The translations under genes and the position numbers were made by a program. From Pectobacterium sp. A5351 (lineage in GTDB: Bacteria; Pseudomonadota; Gammaproteobacteria; Enterobacterales; Enterobacteriaceae), in NCBI RefSeq assembly GCF_028335745.1, contig NZ_CP116477.1, forward strand, positions 2,666,001-2,730,000: a DNA stretch of 64,000 nt. The letters are read 5' to 3'. A model generated the notes under the pieces. That model was given only the letters and a program-made list of their open reading frames with translations. It did no database searches and was not told the DNA's origin. Shown here in pieces: positions 47,065-57,782 of the stretch (position 1 is its first letter; each line of letters begins with the position of its first letter).

Positions 47065-48048
47065 TTACTTCAGTTCGCCATAGCCAAGCTGTTTATAGAC
47101 CGCTTTGGCTTCTGCCTCCCCTTTGACCGGCAAGACCGGTACAAACGTCTGCGGCAGCAGCGTGGCACCCGCGAAATAACGGGCGACGTTTTTCGCCGAT
47201 GTAGTGCCAATCAGACGCGGCTGCTGTGCAACGTTAGCGACAAATGGACTGCCTTTTTCCGCCATAATTTCCAGCGTTTCAGGCCCGGCATCAATCGCTG
47301 TGACCTTCACATCCTTGTCACGTCCGGTTTCTTCCAATGCCTGCACCACGCCGATGGCGGGCTGATCCCAGCAGGCAACGTGGATGGCATCCAGCGTGCC
47401 TTTCGGATGCTGGCTCAGCAGTTCAAGGGTTTTCTTGCGCGCGTCTTCCGGCGAGTTGGAATATTGTTCAGCCAGTTCAGGCTGAATAATTTTGATCCCT
47501 GGATAATCTTGCAGAACGTATTTCCACAAGTCATAGCGAATACCACAGATGCGCAGCGCGTTGGAGAACGCGTTGAAAACGGCGATATTCCCTTTTCCAC
47601 CCAGCGCATCCGCCGTATAGCGCCCAATCGTCGAACCGATCGCATAATTATCCGACGTCGTGTTATTGATGGAGTAAGACGAAACATGATCGACGGTAAA
47701 AACCGGAATCTTTGCCTCACGCAGCGCTTTAAACTTCGGCTCTACCGCGCTATCGCCGAGAATACTGATAACGGCATCGACCTTGCGCGCCAGCAGAATA
47801 TCGTGGTTATTGGCATGAACCTGATTATCACGTCCGCCATCCACGCCCACGACCTGCCCACCGAGTTTCTCGATTTCCTCGGTCGCCCCTTTGTAAGCCT
47901 CACGATCCCAAAAATGCTGCGTCCCCACGACGGCGACACCAATGGTTTTTCCCTTCAATGACAGTGTCTCATCCGCCGCCTGAACCGAGGTCATTACCCC
48001 TGTAGCCAGCACGCATGCCGCGAGGCGAGAAAAGCGAGTCTTCATCAT
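47065..48048 (-). CDS. Ribose-type sugar ABC transporter substrate-binding protein
   Basis: 327 residues from ATG 48048 (ATG 48045 follows directly). The signal peptide is KTRFSRLAACVLATGVMTSVQA. The mature protein is a periplasmic-binding type 1 fold: TIGVAVVGTQHFWDREAYKGA, RKVDAVISILGDSAVEPKF and VTAIDAGPETLEIM. It is first in the operon (binding protein, ATPase, two permeases, PfkB kinase), with 174-222 bp of regulatory DNA shared with the divergent mtnD gene. It has only general resemblance to LsrB or RbsB, so the ligand is unknown. Confidence 0.9.
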   Translation of the reverse strand: MMKTRFSRLAACVLATGVMTSVQAADETLSLKGKTIGVAVVGTQHFWDREAYKGATEEIEKLGGQVVGVDGGRDNQVHANNHDILLARKVDAVISILGDSAVEPKFKALREAKIPVFTVDHVSSYSINNTTSDNYAIGSTIGRYTADALGGKGNIAVFNAFSNALRICGIRYDLWKYVLQDYPGIKIIQPELAEQYSNSPEDARKKTLELLSQHPKGTLDAIHVACWDQPAIGVVQALEETGRDKDVKVTAIDAGPETLEIMAEKGSPFVANVAQQPRLIGTTSAKNVARYFAGATLLPQTFVPVLPVKGEAEAKAVYKQLGYGELK

Positions 48049-48285
48049 TTTTATCCCGATTTTTATAAAATTATTAGCAGTGAAAGAGATTAGCAACGGG
48101 AAAAGTTAAATCGAAATAACAAAAATGATAATGGCTAGTGATTAAATAGAAATAGCATTGATACACGGATGTGATGATTGTTACCTATTGAATTTGCAGG
48201 AATAAGTTATAAAAAAAAGCATCTTGTTTTTTGTCCCTATAAAGGGAATGGTTAGGGTTCTTCTATCCTGATGAGAAAAACGGTC

Positions 48286-48807
48286 ATGACAACGCTCTCG
48301 ATTTATCACCGCCCGCAGATCACACAGCCCGTCCAGCAGCTCACCGCGTTTACTGACATCGCGGCCCTGCTCGCCAGCGCCGGAATCCAGTTAGAACACT
48401 GGCAGACCGACGCGCCGCCGCCCGATGCCAGCAGCGAAACCATTTTGACACAGTACCATGCCGATATTGAGCGTCTCAAACAGCAGGAAGGCTACACCTC
48501 TGCCGATGTAATTAGCCTGACACCAGATCATGCCGAGAGACTGGCGCTGCGGGAAAAATTTCTTCAGGAACATACCCATAGTGAAGATGAAGTGCGTTTC
48601 TTCGTGCGCGGCAGCGGCACCTTCTTTGTACCGATGGGCGAACAGGTTTTCCAGCTTACCTGCGAGGCTGGCGACCTCTTACGCGTTCCCGCCAACACGC
48701 CACACTGGTTTGACTGCGGCGAATTTCCTGATTTTGTCGCGATCCGTATTTTTACCAATCCAGAAGGCTGGGTCGGGCACTTTACGGGGCGGGAGACGTT
48801 TCACTAA
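48286..48807 (+). CDS. mtnD: Acireductone dioxygenase
   Basis: 173 residues from ATG 48286; an ATG at 48271 would add five residues. A cupin metalloenzyme: metal ligands in EHTHSEDEVRFFV (His, His, Glu) and the fourth His in NTPHWFDCG. In the methionine salvage pathway it oxidises acireductone to 2-keto-4-methylthiobutyrate and formate (iron form) or to methylthiopropionate and CO (nickel form). The other salvage genes (mtnK, mtnA, mtnB, mtnC) are not in the window, so it stands alone here, divergent from the sugar transporter operon. Confidence 0.93.
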   Translation: MTTLSIYHRPQITQPVQQLTAFTDIAALLASAGIQLEHWQTDAPPPDASSETILTQYHADIERLKQQEGYTSADVISLTPDHAERLALREKFLQEHTHSEDEVRFFVRGSGTFFVPMGEQVFQLTCEAGDLLRVPANTPHWFDCGEFPDFVAIRIFTNPEGWVGHFTGRETFH

Positions 48808-48891
48808 TTCCACGATCGTTTCTGCATTTCTCCGCCGTTCCCTTTATACTGTGCGTTTTGTACCAAGACGAACGGCGAGACCCCTTCCGTA

Positions 48892-49356
48892 ATGATGAAT
48901 AACGATGTCCTGCGCAGCGTGCGCTATATGCTGAATTTGAACAATGACCACCTGCTGAAGATTCTGGCGCTGGTGGAGATGACCGTCCCTCCCCAGCAGT
49001 TGGCGAGCTACGTTAAAAAAGAGGGGGAGGAAGGCTATCAACCTTGCCCGGACATCGTGATGAGTTATTTCCTGAATGGACTGATTCTGCAAAAACGCGG
49101 CAAAGATGAAAACCAGCCTACGCCTCAGTTTGAGCGCAAGATGACCAACAATATTATTCTGAAAAAGCTGCGTGTCGCATTTTCGCTAAAAACGGATGAT
49201 ATTCAGGCGATCCTGCTGGAACAAAATTTCCGCATTTCAGTGCCGGAAGTCACCGCGATGATGCGCGCGCCTGATCATAAAAACTATCGCACCTGCGGCG
49301 ATCAGGTCATCCGCTACTTTCTAAAAGGGCTGACGGCCCGAGTACGCAAAAGCTAA
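48892..49356 (+). CDS. yehS: YehS-family protein (DUF1456)
   Basis: 154 residues with two DUF1456 repeats, each starting with a short helical D-x-L-x-x-x-R-Y pattern. NNDVLRSVRYMLNLNNDHLLKI opens repeat 1 and NNIILKKLRVAFSLKTDDIQAIL repeat 2; each ends with a Y-F-L-(N/K)-G-L motif. Closely similar to E. coli YehS. The function is unknown; a helix-turn-helix-like arrangement has been proposed for the family. A strong intrinsic terminator follows at 49380-49435. Confidence 0.92.
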   Translation: MMNNDVLRSVRYMLNLNNDHLLKILALVEMTVPPQQLASYVKKEGEEGYQPCPDIVMSYFLNGLILQKRGKDENQPTPQFERKMTNNIILKKLRVAFSLKTDDIQAILLEQNFRISVPEVTAMMRAPDHKNYRTCGDQVIRYFLKGLTARVRKS

Positions 49357-49379
49357 AAGCAAGCGTTAGCGAAAGGACG

Positions 49380-49435
49380 TGAGCGTTGCCTGACTGGCCT
49401 TTTTCTGTAACAGGCATCAGCAACGCTCAGTTTTT
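49380..49435 (+). terminator. Intrinsic terminator after yehS
   Basis: TGAGCGTTGC (49380-49389) pairs exactly with GCAACGCTCA (49420-49429), with an inner CCTG/CAGG pairing, followed by GTTTTT. It lies 23 bp after the stop. The convergent Rpn remnant ends 25 bp further on. Confidence 0.85.
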
Positions 49436-49459
49436 AGTACGGTATCGTTTAATACGCCA

Positions 49460-49882
49460 TTAGTGCTGTGTGTCATGCAGGATAGCCGTGACCAGCAGCT
49501 CCAGCTCTTCGTTTTCAAGCCGGGTAATTTGCCGCACTTTTTCTTTATCCATACCCGTTAACAGCAACTCTCGGGCGATTTGTCTGGCACTGTTTTTCAT
49601 CCCTTGTTCAATACCCTGCTCCAATCCTTGCTGAATACCGTGTTGGCTCCCTTCTTCGAATCCCATTTTTTTCAGTTGTTCTGCAATCGTCATAATGTCC
49701 TCCTGACCGGTTGATAGCGGTGCAGCCAGTGCGTCAATGAAATCTGCGGGTTTGGATGTGTTTCCCGCTTGTGCAATATAAAATAACAGCGCCCGACGCT
49801 GCGTCAGCGGCACCGACCAGCGTTCAAATAGTAACCCAATCTCACGCGCCAGCTCCAGCATATCACGGGTACGAATATGCTT
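49460..49882 (-). pseudogene. C-terminal remnant of an Rpn/YhgA-type nuclease gene
   Basis: The reading frame KHIRTRDMLELAREIGLLFE...DIMTIAEQLKKMGFEEGSQHGIQQGLEQGIEQGM matches the C-terminal third of Rpn/YhgA-like (transposase_31, PD-(D/E)XK) proteins, which include the E-x-x-x-Q-x-G-I-x-Q-G-x tail. Directly before Lys there is an in-frame TAG (49883-49885), and the nuclease domain upstream is absent. Full-length members have about 300 residues; 141 are left. The ATG at 49861 gives a 133-residue ORF that would lack the catalytic domain. Confidence 0.8.
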
Positions 49883-49999
49883 CTAAGAGAGTAACGGGAA
49901 CGCGGTAATAAAGCAGAAAAACGCATAGAAAGTGGAAAGCGCCTCGAAGAAAAATCGGTTTATTTCGAGGCGCTAGCGGTAGACAGGGAGCCGTTGCCG

Positions 50000-50833
50000 T
50001 CAGGCGGCTTCATGTTTTTCCATCGTCAACCGCGCAGGAGTCGCGTCGACCTGCAACGCCGGATGACGGCAGAAGCGGACGACGTCACCGACCACCAGCA
50101 GGCTCGGCGACTGTGGCTGATAGCGAGCCAGCAATGCAGGTAAGGTCGCCAGCGTCGCGGTCAATAGCCGCTGATCCGGCTGCGTACCGCGTTCGATAAT
50201 CGCAACGGGCGTCTGCGCGGACAGCCCGTGTTCGATCAGGCGCTGGCACAGTCGACTGCTGTGGCTCAGCCCCATATAGAACACCAACGTTTGCTGGCTG
50301 TCCGCCAGCGTCGGCCAGTCTAGCTGCGGTTCGCCATCGCGCGAATGACCGGTCACGAAACGTACCGACTGTGCACAGGCGCGATGGGTCAACGGTAACC
50401 CCACGGCCGCCGCACAGCCTGTCGCGGCAGTAATACCCGGCACCACATGACAGACAATTCCGGCCTGCTGGGCATAGTCCATCTCTTCGCCGCCGCGACC
50501 AAAAATAAAGGGATCGCCGCCTTTAAGACGGATCACCCGTTGCCCAGCCTGCGCCAACTCGACCAACAGCTGATTGATTTTTTCCTGTGACAGACGGTGG
50601 CAGCCGCGTGTTTTCCCGACGTCGATGCACAGTGCCTGCTCCGACACCAGATCCATAATCTCCGCCGACACCAGCCGATCGTAGACCACCACATCTGCCT
50701 GCTGGATTGCCCGCAGCGCCTTCAGCGTCAGCAGTTCCACATCGCCCGGCCCTGCGCCCACGAGCCAGATTTCACCACCGAGCACGGGCTGACGCCGCTG
50801 CCCCTGCGCCAATATTGATTGTGTTGTCATCAT
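50000..50833 (-). CDS. cobA: Uroporphyrinogen-III C-methyltransferase (SUMT)
   Basis: 277 residues from ATG 50833 with GAGGTG just upstream. SUMT motifs: [46 protein letters not shown] and [21 protein letters not shown]. It methylates uroporphyrinogen III at C2 and C7 to precorrin-2, the precursor of sirohaem. There is no CysG-type dehydrogenase/ferrochelatase domain. It is last in the nas operon, presumably to boost sirohaem supply for the nitrite reductase encoded two genes upstream. Confidence 0.93.
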   Translation of the reverse strand: MMTTQSILAQGQRRQPVLGGEIWLVGAGPGDVELLTLKALRAIQQADVVVYDRLVSAEIMDLVSEQALCIDVGKTRGCHRLSQEKINQLLVELAQAGQRVIRLKGGDPFIFGRGGEEMDYAQQAGIVCHVVPGITAATGCAAAVGLPLTHRACAQSVRFVTGHSRDGEPQLDWPTLADSQQTLVFYMGLSHSSRLCQRLIEHGLSAQTPVAIIERGTQPDQRLLTATLATLPALLARYQPQSPSLLVVGDVVRFCRHPALQVDATPARLTMEKHEAA

Positions 50834-50858
50834 GTCACACCTCATTACGCCGTGGCGC

Positions 50859-53567
50859 TCAACCTGCTTTCTTTAATTCATTGACCGTTATTGGCACGTG
50901 CTGGCTCAATAACGCCTTCAGTTCGGGGATACAGGAACCGCAGTTAGTGCCACATTTCAGGGCTCCCCCTAATACCGCGACGCTGTGGCACCCTTGACGA
51001 ATCGCACCGACAATGATCGCTTCACCGACGCTATAGCAACTGCAAATTGTGGCTCCCTGCTGCACCTGTCCTTGTGGAGCCTGACCTGCCAACAGCGCAT
51101 GCCGCTCGTGCGGTCGCTGCGGTGGCGTGATAAACGCCTGACACACCGCATCGCTGTCGATGCGGTGTGTCTGTGCGCTGACATAGCAGGCAAGCACGAC
51201 ACGGCCCTCGCGCCAGCCAACCAGATGAAATACGCCGTTGCCCTGCGCAATCTGGCACTGCATATTTTCTAACCCATAATGTTCCGTCAACCACGCCTGC
51301 CAATCGTCCACCGGCACGCGGTCGGCAAACAGGTACTGCGTCACACCCGCATGCGGAATCTTGCTCCAATACGTTGCAGGCGGAGGCAGAACGTCATGCT
51401 CTGCGGGTAAGGTTAATGGTGCTGCGGCCAACTCATCAGCAAAAAATAGCGTTGCCTGCCAGGCGGTATGCCAAGGCTGGATACGTACCCGGCTGTGTTT
51501 GCTTTCCGGCTGGCCGGAATGAGGATCGGTAATCGGCGCGACTAAGCTGTCTGCCCGCGCCTGTGCGCTGAATTGCTGATTCCAGTGCATCGGCACAAAC
51601 ACGCTGCCGCGCGCCTGTCCTGCGTCAATCCGCGCCCGCGCCAGCATCCAACCGTGCACTGACGATAAGCGCACCAGATCGCCCGCCTGAATATCATGCG
51701 TCTGCGCATCCTGCGGGTGCAGCTCGCAGTAAGGTTCGCTGATATGACGCATCAGGCGAGCCGCTTTACCAGTGCGCGTCATGGTGTGCCACTGATCGCG
51801 AATACGCCCGGTGTTCAGCACCAGTGGATATGCCGCGCTCCACGGACTTTGCGGCAGCGATGGGGTTATCGCCACCAGACGTGCTTTGCCATCGGCATGC
51901 CAGAATCGACCATCGTCACCCAGTCGGGCACGTCCGCGTGGGAATGCCGCGTTCACTGGCCACTGTATCGGTTCCAACTGCTGCCACTGCTGATTGCTGA
52001 GCGCCGCCAGCCCGCTGATATCAAACGCACGACTCCCGTTATTCTCAAACCCGGATAGCGCCGCATGTTCACGAAAGATGTCCGCCGGATGCTGATAGGT
52101 AAATGCCTCGGCAAATCCCATACGCTGCGCCACCTGGCTCAGAATCCACCAGTCAGCTTTGGCTTCTCCGGGTGCAGGTAGAAAGGCACGCTGGCGAGAT
52201 AACCGGCGTTCGGAATTGGTCACCGTGCCGTCTTTTTCCCCCCAACCCAACGCGGGGAGTAAGATATCGGCGGTTTCTGCGGTATCGGTATGACGCATCA
52301 CCTCAGAGACGATCACCAACGGGCAGCGCTCCAGCGCCTGTTTTACCCGATCCGCATCCGGCATCGACACCACTGGATTGGTGCCCATCACCCACACGGC
52401 TTTAATCTCGCCACGTTCCACGGCGCGAAACAGGTCCACCGCATTCAGGCCGGGCTGCGTCGCTACGTTATCGCTCTGCCAGAAGCGCCCCACGCGCTCG
52501 ATATCCTGCGGCGTAAAGCCCATGTGGCTGGCAAGCTGATTAGCCAACCCGCCAACTTCCCGCCCGCCCATCGCGTTTGGCTGTCCGGTTATCGAAAACG
52601 GACCGGAACCCGGCACGCCGATTTTGCCACTCAGCAGATGAGCATTAACGATCGCATTGCACTTATCGCTGCCCGATGACGACTGATTAACCCCCTGTGA
52701 ATAGAGCGTGACCACCTTATCGTTGGTGCTGAACAGGTGATAAAAACGTGTGATATCAGCCACATCCAACTGGCAGAAATCGGCTACCTGCGCCACGGAC
52801 CATGCCTGTGCTGACTGTAACGCCGCTTCCACGCCGGAAAAACGCTCGGCCACGTCGGCAATATCAACATGCGAATACTGCGCAATCCACTGCAGCAGGC
52901 CGCTAAACAATCCCGCATCGCTGCCGGGTTGTAACGGTAAATGCAGATCGGCAATATCGCAGGTGGCGGTACGTCGAGGATCAATCACCACCACCTGCAT
53001 CTGCGGCCGCTGCTGTTTCGCCTGCACCAGTCGCTGATACACTACCGGATGCGCCCAGGCAGTATTAGAACCGACAAGCACCACCACATCCGCCTGTTCG
53101 ATGTCTTCATAGCTACAGGGAACGGCATCCGCCCCCAGTCCGCGTTTGTAGCCGATCACCGCCGACGCCATGCACAACCGCGAATTGGTATCCATATTGG
53201 CGACGCCAATGAAGCCCTTCATCAGCTTGTTAGCAACGTAGTAATCCTCCGTCAACAGCTGGCCTGAACCATAAAACGCCACCGACTGCGGGCCGTGTTG
53301 CTGTATGGTTGCCAGCAACCGTTCAGCCACCGTATCAAGCGCCTGCTCCCAGCTCACACGACGTCCTTCCACCAGAGGCCACAGCAGGCGGCCGTTCAAA
53401 TCTAGCGTTTCCCCCAGCGCGGAGCCTTTAACACACAGTCGGCCCAAGTTCGCCGGATGAGCGGGATCCCCGCTGATCTTTACCGCGCCTTGCTCGTCGC
53501 GTTCTGCCAGCACGCCACAGCCGACGCCACAATACGGGCAGGTTGTCCGACAGACGCGCGCGTTCAT
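50859..53567 (-). CDS. nasA: Assimilatory nitrate reductase catalytic subunit
   Basis: 902 residues from ATG 53567, which overlaps the preceding stop (ATGA). The N-terminal [4Fe-4S] motif [12 protein letters not shown], a Mo-bis-MGD core of the NapA/NasA type (about 50-720; [46 protein letters not shown]) and a C-terminal BFD-like [2Fe-2S] domain (about 840-890; [22 protein letters not shown]) give the Klebsiella NasA layout. It reduces nitrate to nitrite in the cytoplasm. No Tat signal is present, in keeping with that. Electrons probably come from the NasC-like part of the fusion protein encoded upstream. Confidence 0.95.
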   Translation of the reverse strand: MNARVCRTTCPYCGVGCGVLAERDEQGAVKISGDPAHPANLGRLCVKGSALGETLDLNGRLLWPLVEGRRVSWEQALDTVAERLLATIQQHGPQSVAFYGSGQLLTEDYYVANKLMKGFIGVANMDTNSRLCMASAVIGYKRGLGADAVPCSYEDIEQADVVVLVGSNTAWAHPVVYQRLVQAKQQRPQMQVVVIDPRRTATCDIADLHLPLQPGSDAGLFSGLLQWIAQYSHVDIADVAERFSGVEAALQSAQAWSVAQVADFCQLDVADITRFYHLFSTNDKVVTLYSQGVNQSSSGSDKCNAIVNAHLLSGKIGVPGSGPFSITGQPNAMGGREVGGLANQLASHMGFTPQDIERVGRFWQSDNVATQPGLNAVDLFRAVERGEIKAVWVMGTNPVVSMPDADRVKQALERCPLVIVSEVMRHTDTAETADILLPALGWGEKDGTVTNSERRLSRQRAFLPAPGEAKADWWILSQVAQRMGFAEAFTYQHPADIFREHAALSGFENNGSRAFDISGLAALSNQQWQQLEPIQWPVNAAFPRGRARLGDDGRFWHADGKARLVAITPSLPQSPWSAAYPLVLNTGRIRDQWHTMTRTGKAARLMRHISEPYCELHPQDAQTHDIQAGDLVRLSSVHGWMLARARIDAGQARGSVFVPMHWNQQFSAQARADSLVAPITDPHSGQPESKHSRVRIQPWHTAWQATLFFADELAAAPLTLPAEHDVLPPPATYWSKIPHAGVTQYLFADRVPVDDWQAWLTEHYGLENMQCQIAQGNGVFHLVGWREGRVVLACYVSAQTHRIDSDAVCQAFITPPQRPHERHALLAGQAPQGQVQQGATICSCYSVGEAIIVGAIRQGCHSVAVLGGALKCGTNCGSCIPELKALLSQHVPITVNELKKAG

Positions 53568-56500
53568 GATGCTTTCGCCATAGCAGCGTCTGCCAGACCG
53601 ACGCTTTCCGGTACGGCCAGAGGCTGACGGCATACCCAAATCTCGTCGTCTTCCACGCGCACCGGCCAGGCGCGCACGTATAGCGCGCTGTCATCCGGGC
53701 TCACGCCATCACGCAGCTTGAAGCGTTTCTTGTACAGCGGAGAAATCACCACCGGTTCACCCGCCACGTCGCCGATCAGCCCACGCGACAGCACATTCGC
53801 CCCGCTGCCCGGCTCATGGTTTTCTAACGCGTACACCTGCTGCTCGCTGCCCGGCAGGTGGAACAGCGCAATTTGCTGCTGTCCGAGGCGCGCCGCCATG
53901 CCAGCATGACGCGGAATATCACCCAGCGTCGCCACCTGTACCCACTCCGCTTCATGCGCGGCGGGTTTCAGCACTGCTGGTTCTGGCGATACCGCTTTCT
54001 CATGATCCTGTGCCGGACGGATCTGCCCACGCTCAGGCACCATCACCACCGCTTCATCTGGGCTATCGCTATTCAGGAAGCCGCGGAACAGCGCCAGACG
54101 TTCCGGGCTTTCCAGCGTAGTTTGCCATTCGCACTGGTAGGCCTCCACCACGCGCTGCATCTCTTTATCCAGCTCTTCACCGATATTCAGGCTGTCTTCC
54201 AGAATCACCTGACGCAGATAGTCGATACCGCCCTCCAGATTATCCATCCAGGTGCTGGTGCGCTGGAGGCGATCGCCGGTGCGGATATAGAACATCAGCA
54301 CCCGATCGATGGTGCGCAGCAGGGTTTCCGTATCCAGATCGCTGGCGAAGAGATCCGCATGACGCGGTTTCATGCCGCCATTGCCGCACACGTACAGATT
54401 CCAACCTTTGTCCGTGGCAATCACGCCGATGTCTTTGCTTTGCGCTTCTGCACATTCACGGGTACAGCCGGAAACGGCCATTTTGACTTTATGCGGCGAA
54501 CGCAGCCCCTTGTAGCGATGCTCCAGTTGGATCGCTAACCCAGTGGAATCCTGTACGCCGTAGCGGCACCAGGTCGAACCCACGCAGGATTTCACGGTAC
54601 GCAGCGATTTACCGTAGGCATGGCCGGTTTCAAATCCAGCATCGATCAGCTCACGCCAGATCGCTGGAAGCTGTTCCAAGCGTGCACCGAATAAATCCAC
54701 CCGCTGGCCGCCGGTGATCTTGGTGTACAGGTTATAGCGCTGCGCGACCTGACCGATAGCGATCAGGCCTTCTGGCGTGATTTCCCCTGCCGGAACGCGC
54801 GGCACGACGGAATAGGTGCCGTCTTTTTGGATGTTGGCAAAGAAACGATCGTTGGTATCCTGCAACGGCAGGTGCTGCGGTTGCAGCAGGTAGTCATTCC
54901 AGCAGGAGGCCAGCATCGACCCCACCAGTGGCTTACACACTTCGCAGCCCAAACCGTGGCCGTAACGCGCAAGGAGGCTGTCGAACGAGCGGATTTCATG
55001 CACACGAATCAGGTGATACAGCTCCTGACGCGAATAGGCGAAGTGCTCGCAAATGTCCTTCTTCACTTCGACGCCCAACTGCGTCAGTTCATACTCCATC
55101 ACCTGCTTAAGCAGCGGTACACAGCCGCCGCAGCCCGTTCCCGCTTTAGTACAGGTTTTCAGCGCACCCAGCTCGCCGCAGCCGCCTGCCACCGCCGCCG
55201 AGATATCACTTTTGCTGACGTTATGGCAGGAACAGATCTGTGCACTGGCGGGTAAGGCCGCCACGCCCAGCCCTTTCGGCGCATCGCCAGAACGTGCTGG
55301 CAAAATCAATCCTTCCGGCTGTGCAGGCAGCGGCATATCGTTGAGCATCATTTGCAGCAGCGTGCTGTAATCGCTGCTATCGCCAATCAGTACCGCGCCC
55401 AGTAAACGCTTACCGTCGGCAGACACGACGATTTTCTTGTAGATCTCGTTCGGGCCGTCCGTCCACTGATAACTTTGGCTTCCCGCCGTGCGTCCGTGCG
55501 CATCACCAATCGAGGCCACGTCAACGCCCAGCAGTTTCAGCTTGGTGCTCATGTCCGCGCCGGTAAATGGCGTATCGCGCTGTGCCAGCGTATCGGCTAC
55601 GCTGCGAGCCATCTGGTAGCCCGGTGCCACCAATCCGAAAATTTGGCCTTTCCACAGCGCGCACTCGCCAATGGCGAAAATCGCGTCGTCCGACGTCTGG
55701 CAATGGTCATCAATCACAATGCCACCGCGCGGTCCTTTCTCTAAATCACCGCTATCTGCCAGCTTGTCGCGCGGACGAATCCCGGCGGAAAACAGCACCA
55801 AATCGGTTTCCAACACGCTGCCGTCAGCAAAGCAGAGGCGATGCAACGCCTGCTCGCCGTCGGTAATTTCCCGCGTTTCTTTACTGAGATGAATCTGTAC
55901 GCCCAGCGCTTCAATCTTGCGCCGCAGCATGGTGGCACCGCCGTCATCCAACTGTACCGCCATCAGACGCGGTGCAAACTCCACCACATGGGTGTCCAGC
56001 CCCAATTGACGCAGGGCATTTGCCGCTTCCAGCCCCAGCAAGCCACCGCCGATCACCACACCGGATTTCGCTTTTTTCGCCTGTGCCGCAATCGCATCCA
56101 GATCGTCCAGCGTGCGATACACCAGACAGCCGGGGCGCGTATTACCGGGAATCGGCGGAACAAACGCATAAGAGCCCGTCGCCAGCACCAGTTTGTCGTA
56201 GGCGGTTTCACGGCCCTGCGCATCGCACACGCATTGACGTTCCCGATCGATAGCCACGATCTCGCTGGCACTGCGCAGCTCAATGCCACTCTCAGCAAAA
56301 AAGCCGTCTTTTACCAGCGACAAAGAGGTGGCGCTGCGGCCGGAAAAATACTCGGAGAGGTGAACACGGTCATAGGCTTCATGACGTTCTTCGCCAAAGA
56401 CGACGATGTGATAATGCTGATGCAGGTCGCGCTCGACCAGTTGTTCAAGAAAATAGTGGCCGACCATACCGTGGCCGACGACCACCAAAATAGGTTTGCT

Positions 56501-57766
56501 CATGACAGGAATCCTTACAGCTTCAGGCTGTGGGTCAAAATTAGGGTCAGAATCAGGGGAAGAAAGACCGAAAAGCAGCGAAGCAGGCGGTATCGTCTCG
56601 CCTTCTGTGGTGCTATCGATTGCGGCCAGCAGGCGCTGGCTGTCGTCGGTGTCGCCATAAAGCAGGACACCGCTCAGCCGCCCGTCGCGCAGTAGCAGAC
56701 GACGGTAGTGCTGCGTCTGCGGATCAAATAGGGTGTACACCTCATCATCCGGTGCTACGTTAATATCGCCGCCGCTGACCACGCCAATGCCCGTGACTTT
56801 CAGCCGCGTCGCCGCCTGTTCACGCTGATAATCTTTCGGTGTGTGTCCGGCCAGGCGCTGTGCCACCAACGTGGCATGGGCGAAACACGGGGCAACCAGC
56901 CCGAAAGTTTCGCCATTGAGTTCACAACATTCGCCGATCGCGCTGATGTACGGGTCGGCAGTTTGCAGTTGACCGTCCACCAGCACACCGCGGTTACAGG
57001 GCAAGCCGCACTCGCGTGCCAGCTGGCTGGCGGGAATCACGCCTGCCGTCACCACCACCAGACCGGCGGGGATCGTGCGGCCATCCGCCAGTGCAACGGC
57101 CGTGACGCCGTGTTCATCACCGTGCAGCGCCACCACCTGCACATCCGTCTCACAGGCAATGCCGCGTGCGCGCAGGCTGTCGCACAGCAGGTCGCTCGCC
57201 GTGGCGTCCAGTTGACGCTCCATCAGAATCGGGACGCGATGCAGCAGCGTGACGTCGGCACCGCGCAGTTTCAGCGCCGCAGCCGCTTCAATCCCAAGCA
57301 GGCCACCGCCAATGACTACCGCTGGGACGGACTGGCGAATCGTCGCCAACATCAGCTCGACATCATCCAGCGTGCGGAAGCCGCACACGCCCGCCAGATC
57401 GATACCCGGCATCGGCGGCATAAACGGCGTGGAGCCGGTCGCCAACACCAGATGATCGTAATGCAGTTGCCGTTGCGTCGTTGTCACCTCACGATGCTGG
57501 CGATCGATATGGGTTACCCGCTCACCCAGCAGATAATTGACTGGCAGCGCCACATCGTCGTCGATAGCCGCAGGCGTCAGCAGCGTATCCGTAAACGCTT
57601 TTTCGCCGCTCAATACCGGCGACAGCAGGATACGGTTATAGCTGGCACGCGGTTCATCACCAATTACGGTGATTCGGAAGCGCGTGGCGGCCAGTTGGCG
57701 CAGCACATCGACGAATCGCGCACTCGCCATCCCGTTACCAATCACAATCAGATGTGGTTTCATCAT
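53564..57766 (-). CDS. nirB: Fused nitrate reductase electron-transfer/nitrite reductase, NasC-NirB-NirD
   Basis: 1,400 residues from ATG 57766. Residues ~1-405 are a FAD/NAD(P)H reductase (VIGNGMASARFVDVL, VVIGGGLLGIEAA) like Klebsiella NasC. From Met422 a second, full NirB follows: FAD/NADH domain (VVGHGMVGHYFLEQL, GVVIGGGLLGLEAAN), a BFD-like [2Fe-2S] domain (QICSCHNVS, CTKAGTGCGGCVP), and sirohaem/[4Fe-4S] domains (CVGSTWCRYG, SGCTRECAEAQSKD). Residues ~1275-1385 are NirD-like, a Rieske fold without Cys-His ligands. In Klebsiella NasC and NasB (NirB) are separate. A Shine-Dalgarno-like AAGGA remains before Met422, so a separate NirB might also be made. Confidence 0.93.
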   Translation of the reverse strand: MMKPHLIVIGNGMASARFVDVLRQLAATRFRITVIGDEPRASYNRILLSPVLSGEKAFTDTLLTPAAIDDDVALPVNYLLGERVTHIDRQHREVTTTQRQLHYDHLVLATGSTPFMPPMPGIDLAGVCGFRTLDDVELMLATIRQSVPAVVIGGGLLGIEAAAALKLRGADVTLLHRVPILMERQLDATASDLLCDSLRARGIACETDVQVVALHGDEHGVTAVALADGRTIPAGLVVVTAGVIPASQLARECGLPCNRGVLVDGQLQTADPYISAIGECCELNGETFGLVAPCFAHATLVAQRLAGHTPKDYQREQAATRLKVTGIGVVSGGDINVAPDDEVYTLFDPQTQHYRRLLLRDGRLSGVLLYGDTDDSQRLLAAIDSTTEGETIPPASLLFGLSSPDSDPNFDPQPEAVRIPVMSKPILVVVGHGMVGHYFLEQLVERDLHQHYHIVVFGEERHEAYDRVHLSEYFSGRSATSLSLVKDGFFAESGIELRSASEIVAIDRERQCVCDAQGRETAYDKLVLATGSYAFVPPIPGNTRPGCLVYRTLDDLDAIAAQAKKAKSGVVIGGGLLGLEAANALRQLGLDTHVVEFAPRLMAVQLDDGGATMLRRKIEALGVQIHLSKETREITDGEQALHRLCFADGSVLETDLVLFSAGIRPRDKLADSGDLEKGPRGGIVIDDHCQTSDDAIFAIGECALWKGQIFGLVAPGYQMARSVADTLAQRDTPFTGADMSTKLKLLGVDVASIGDAHGRTAGSQSYQWTDGPNEIYKKIVVSADGKRLLGAVLIGDSSDYSTLLQMMLNDMPLPAQPEGLILPARSGDAPKGLGVAALPASAQICSCHNVSKSDISAAVAGGCGELGALKTCTKAGTGCGGCVPLLKQVMEYELTQLGVEVKKDICEHFAYSRQELYHLIRVHEIRSFDSLLARYGHGLGCEVCKPLVGSMLASCWNDYLLQPQHLPLQDTNDRFFANIQKDGTYSVVPRVPAGEITPEGLIAIGQVAQRYNLYTKITGGQRVDLFGARLEQLPAIWRELIDAGFETGHAYGKSLRTVKSCVGSTWCRYGVQDSTGLAIQLEHRYKGLRSPHKVKMAVSGCTRECAEAQSKDIGVIATDKGWNLYVCGNGGMKPRHADLFASDLDTETLLRTIDRVLMFYIRTGDRLQRTSTWMDNLEGGIDYLRQVILEDSLNIGEELDKEMQRVVEAYQCEWQTTLESPERLALFRGFLNSDSPDEAVVMVPERGQIRPAQDHEKAVSPEPAVLKPAAHEAEWVQVATLGDIPRHAGMAARLGQQQIALFHLPGSEQQVYALENHEPGSGANVLSRGLIGDVAGEPVVISPLYKKRFKLRDGVSPDDSALYVRAWPVRVEDDEIWVCRQPLAVPESVGLADAAMAKAS
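56501..56516 (-). promoter_or_regulatory. Internal ribosome binding site and ATG at the NasC-NirB junction
   Basis: AAGGA (56512-56516, minus strand) stands 8 bases ahead of ATG 56503, the exact point where the NirB-like part begins (MSKPILVVVGHGMVG). The upstream frame reads straight through (V-R-I-P-V-M). It looks like the old start of a separate gene. Confidence 0.6.
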
Positions 57767-57782
57767 CGTTCCGGCCTCGCTG

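Noticed and set aside
43529..48048. LsrACDB autoinducer-2 transporter
   Set aside because: The arrangement (double ATPase, two permeases, binding protein, FGGY kinase nearby) is similar, but the binding protein lacks clear LsrB resemblance and no lsrR, lsrF or lsrG is present.
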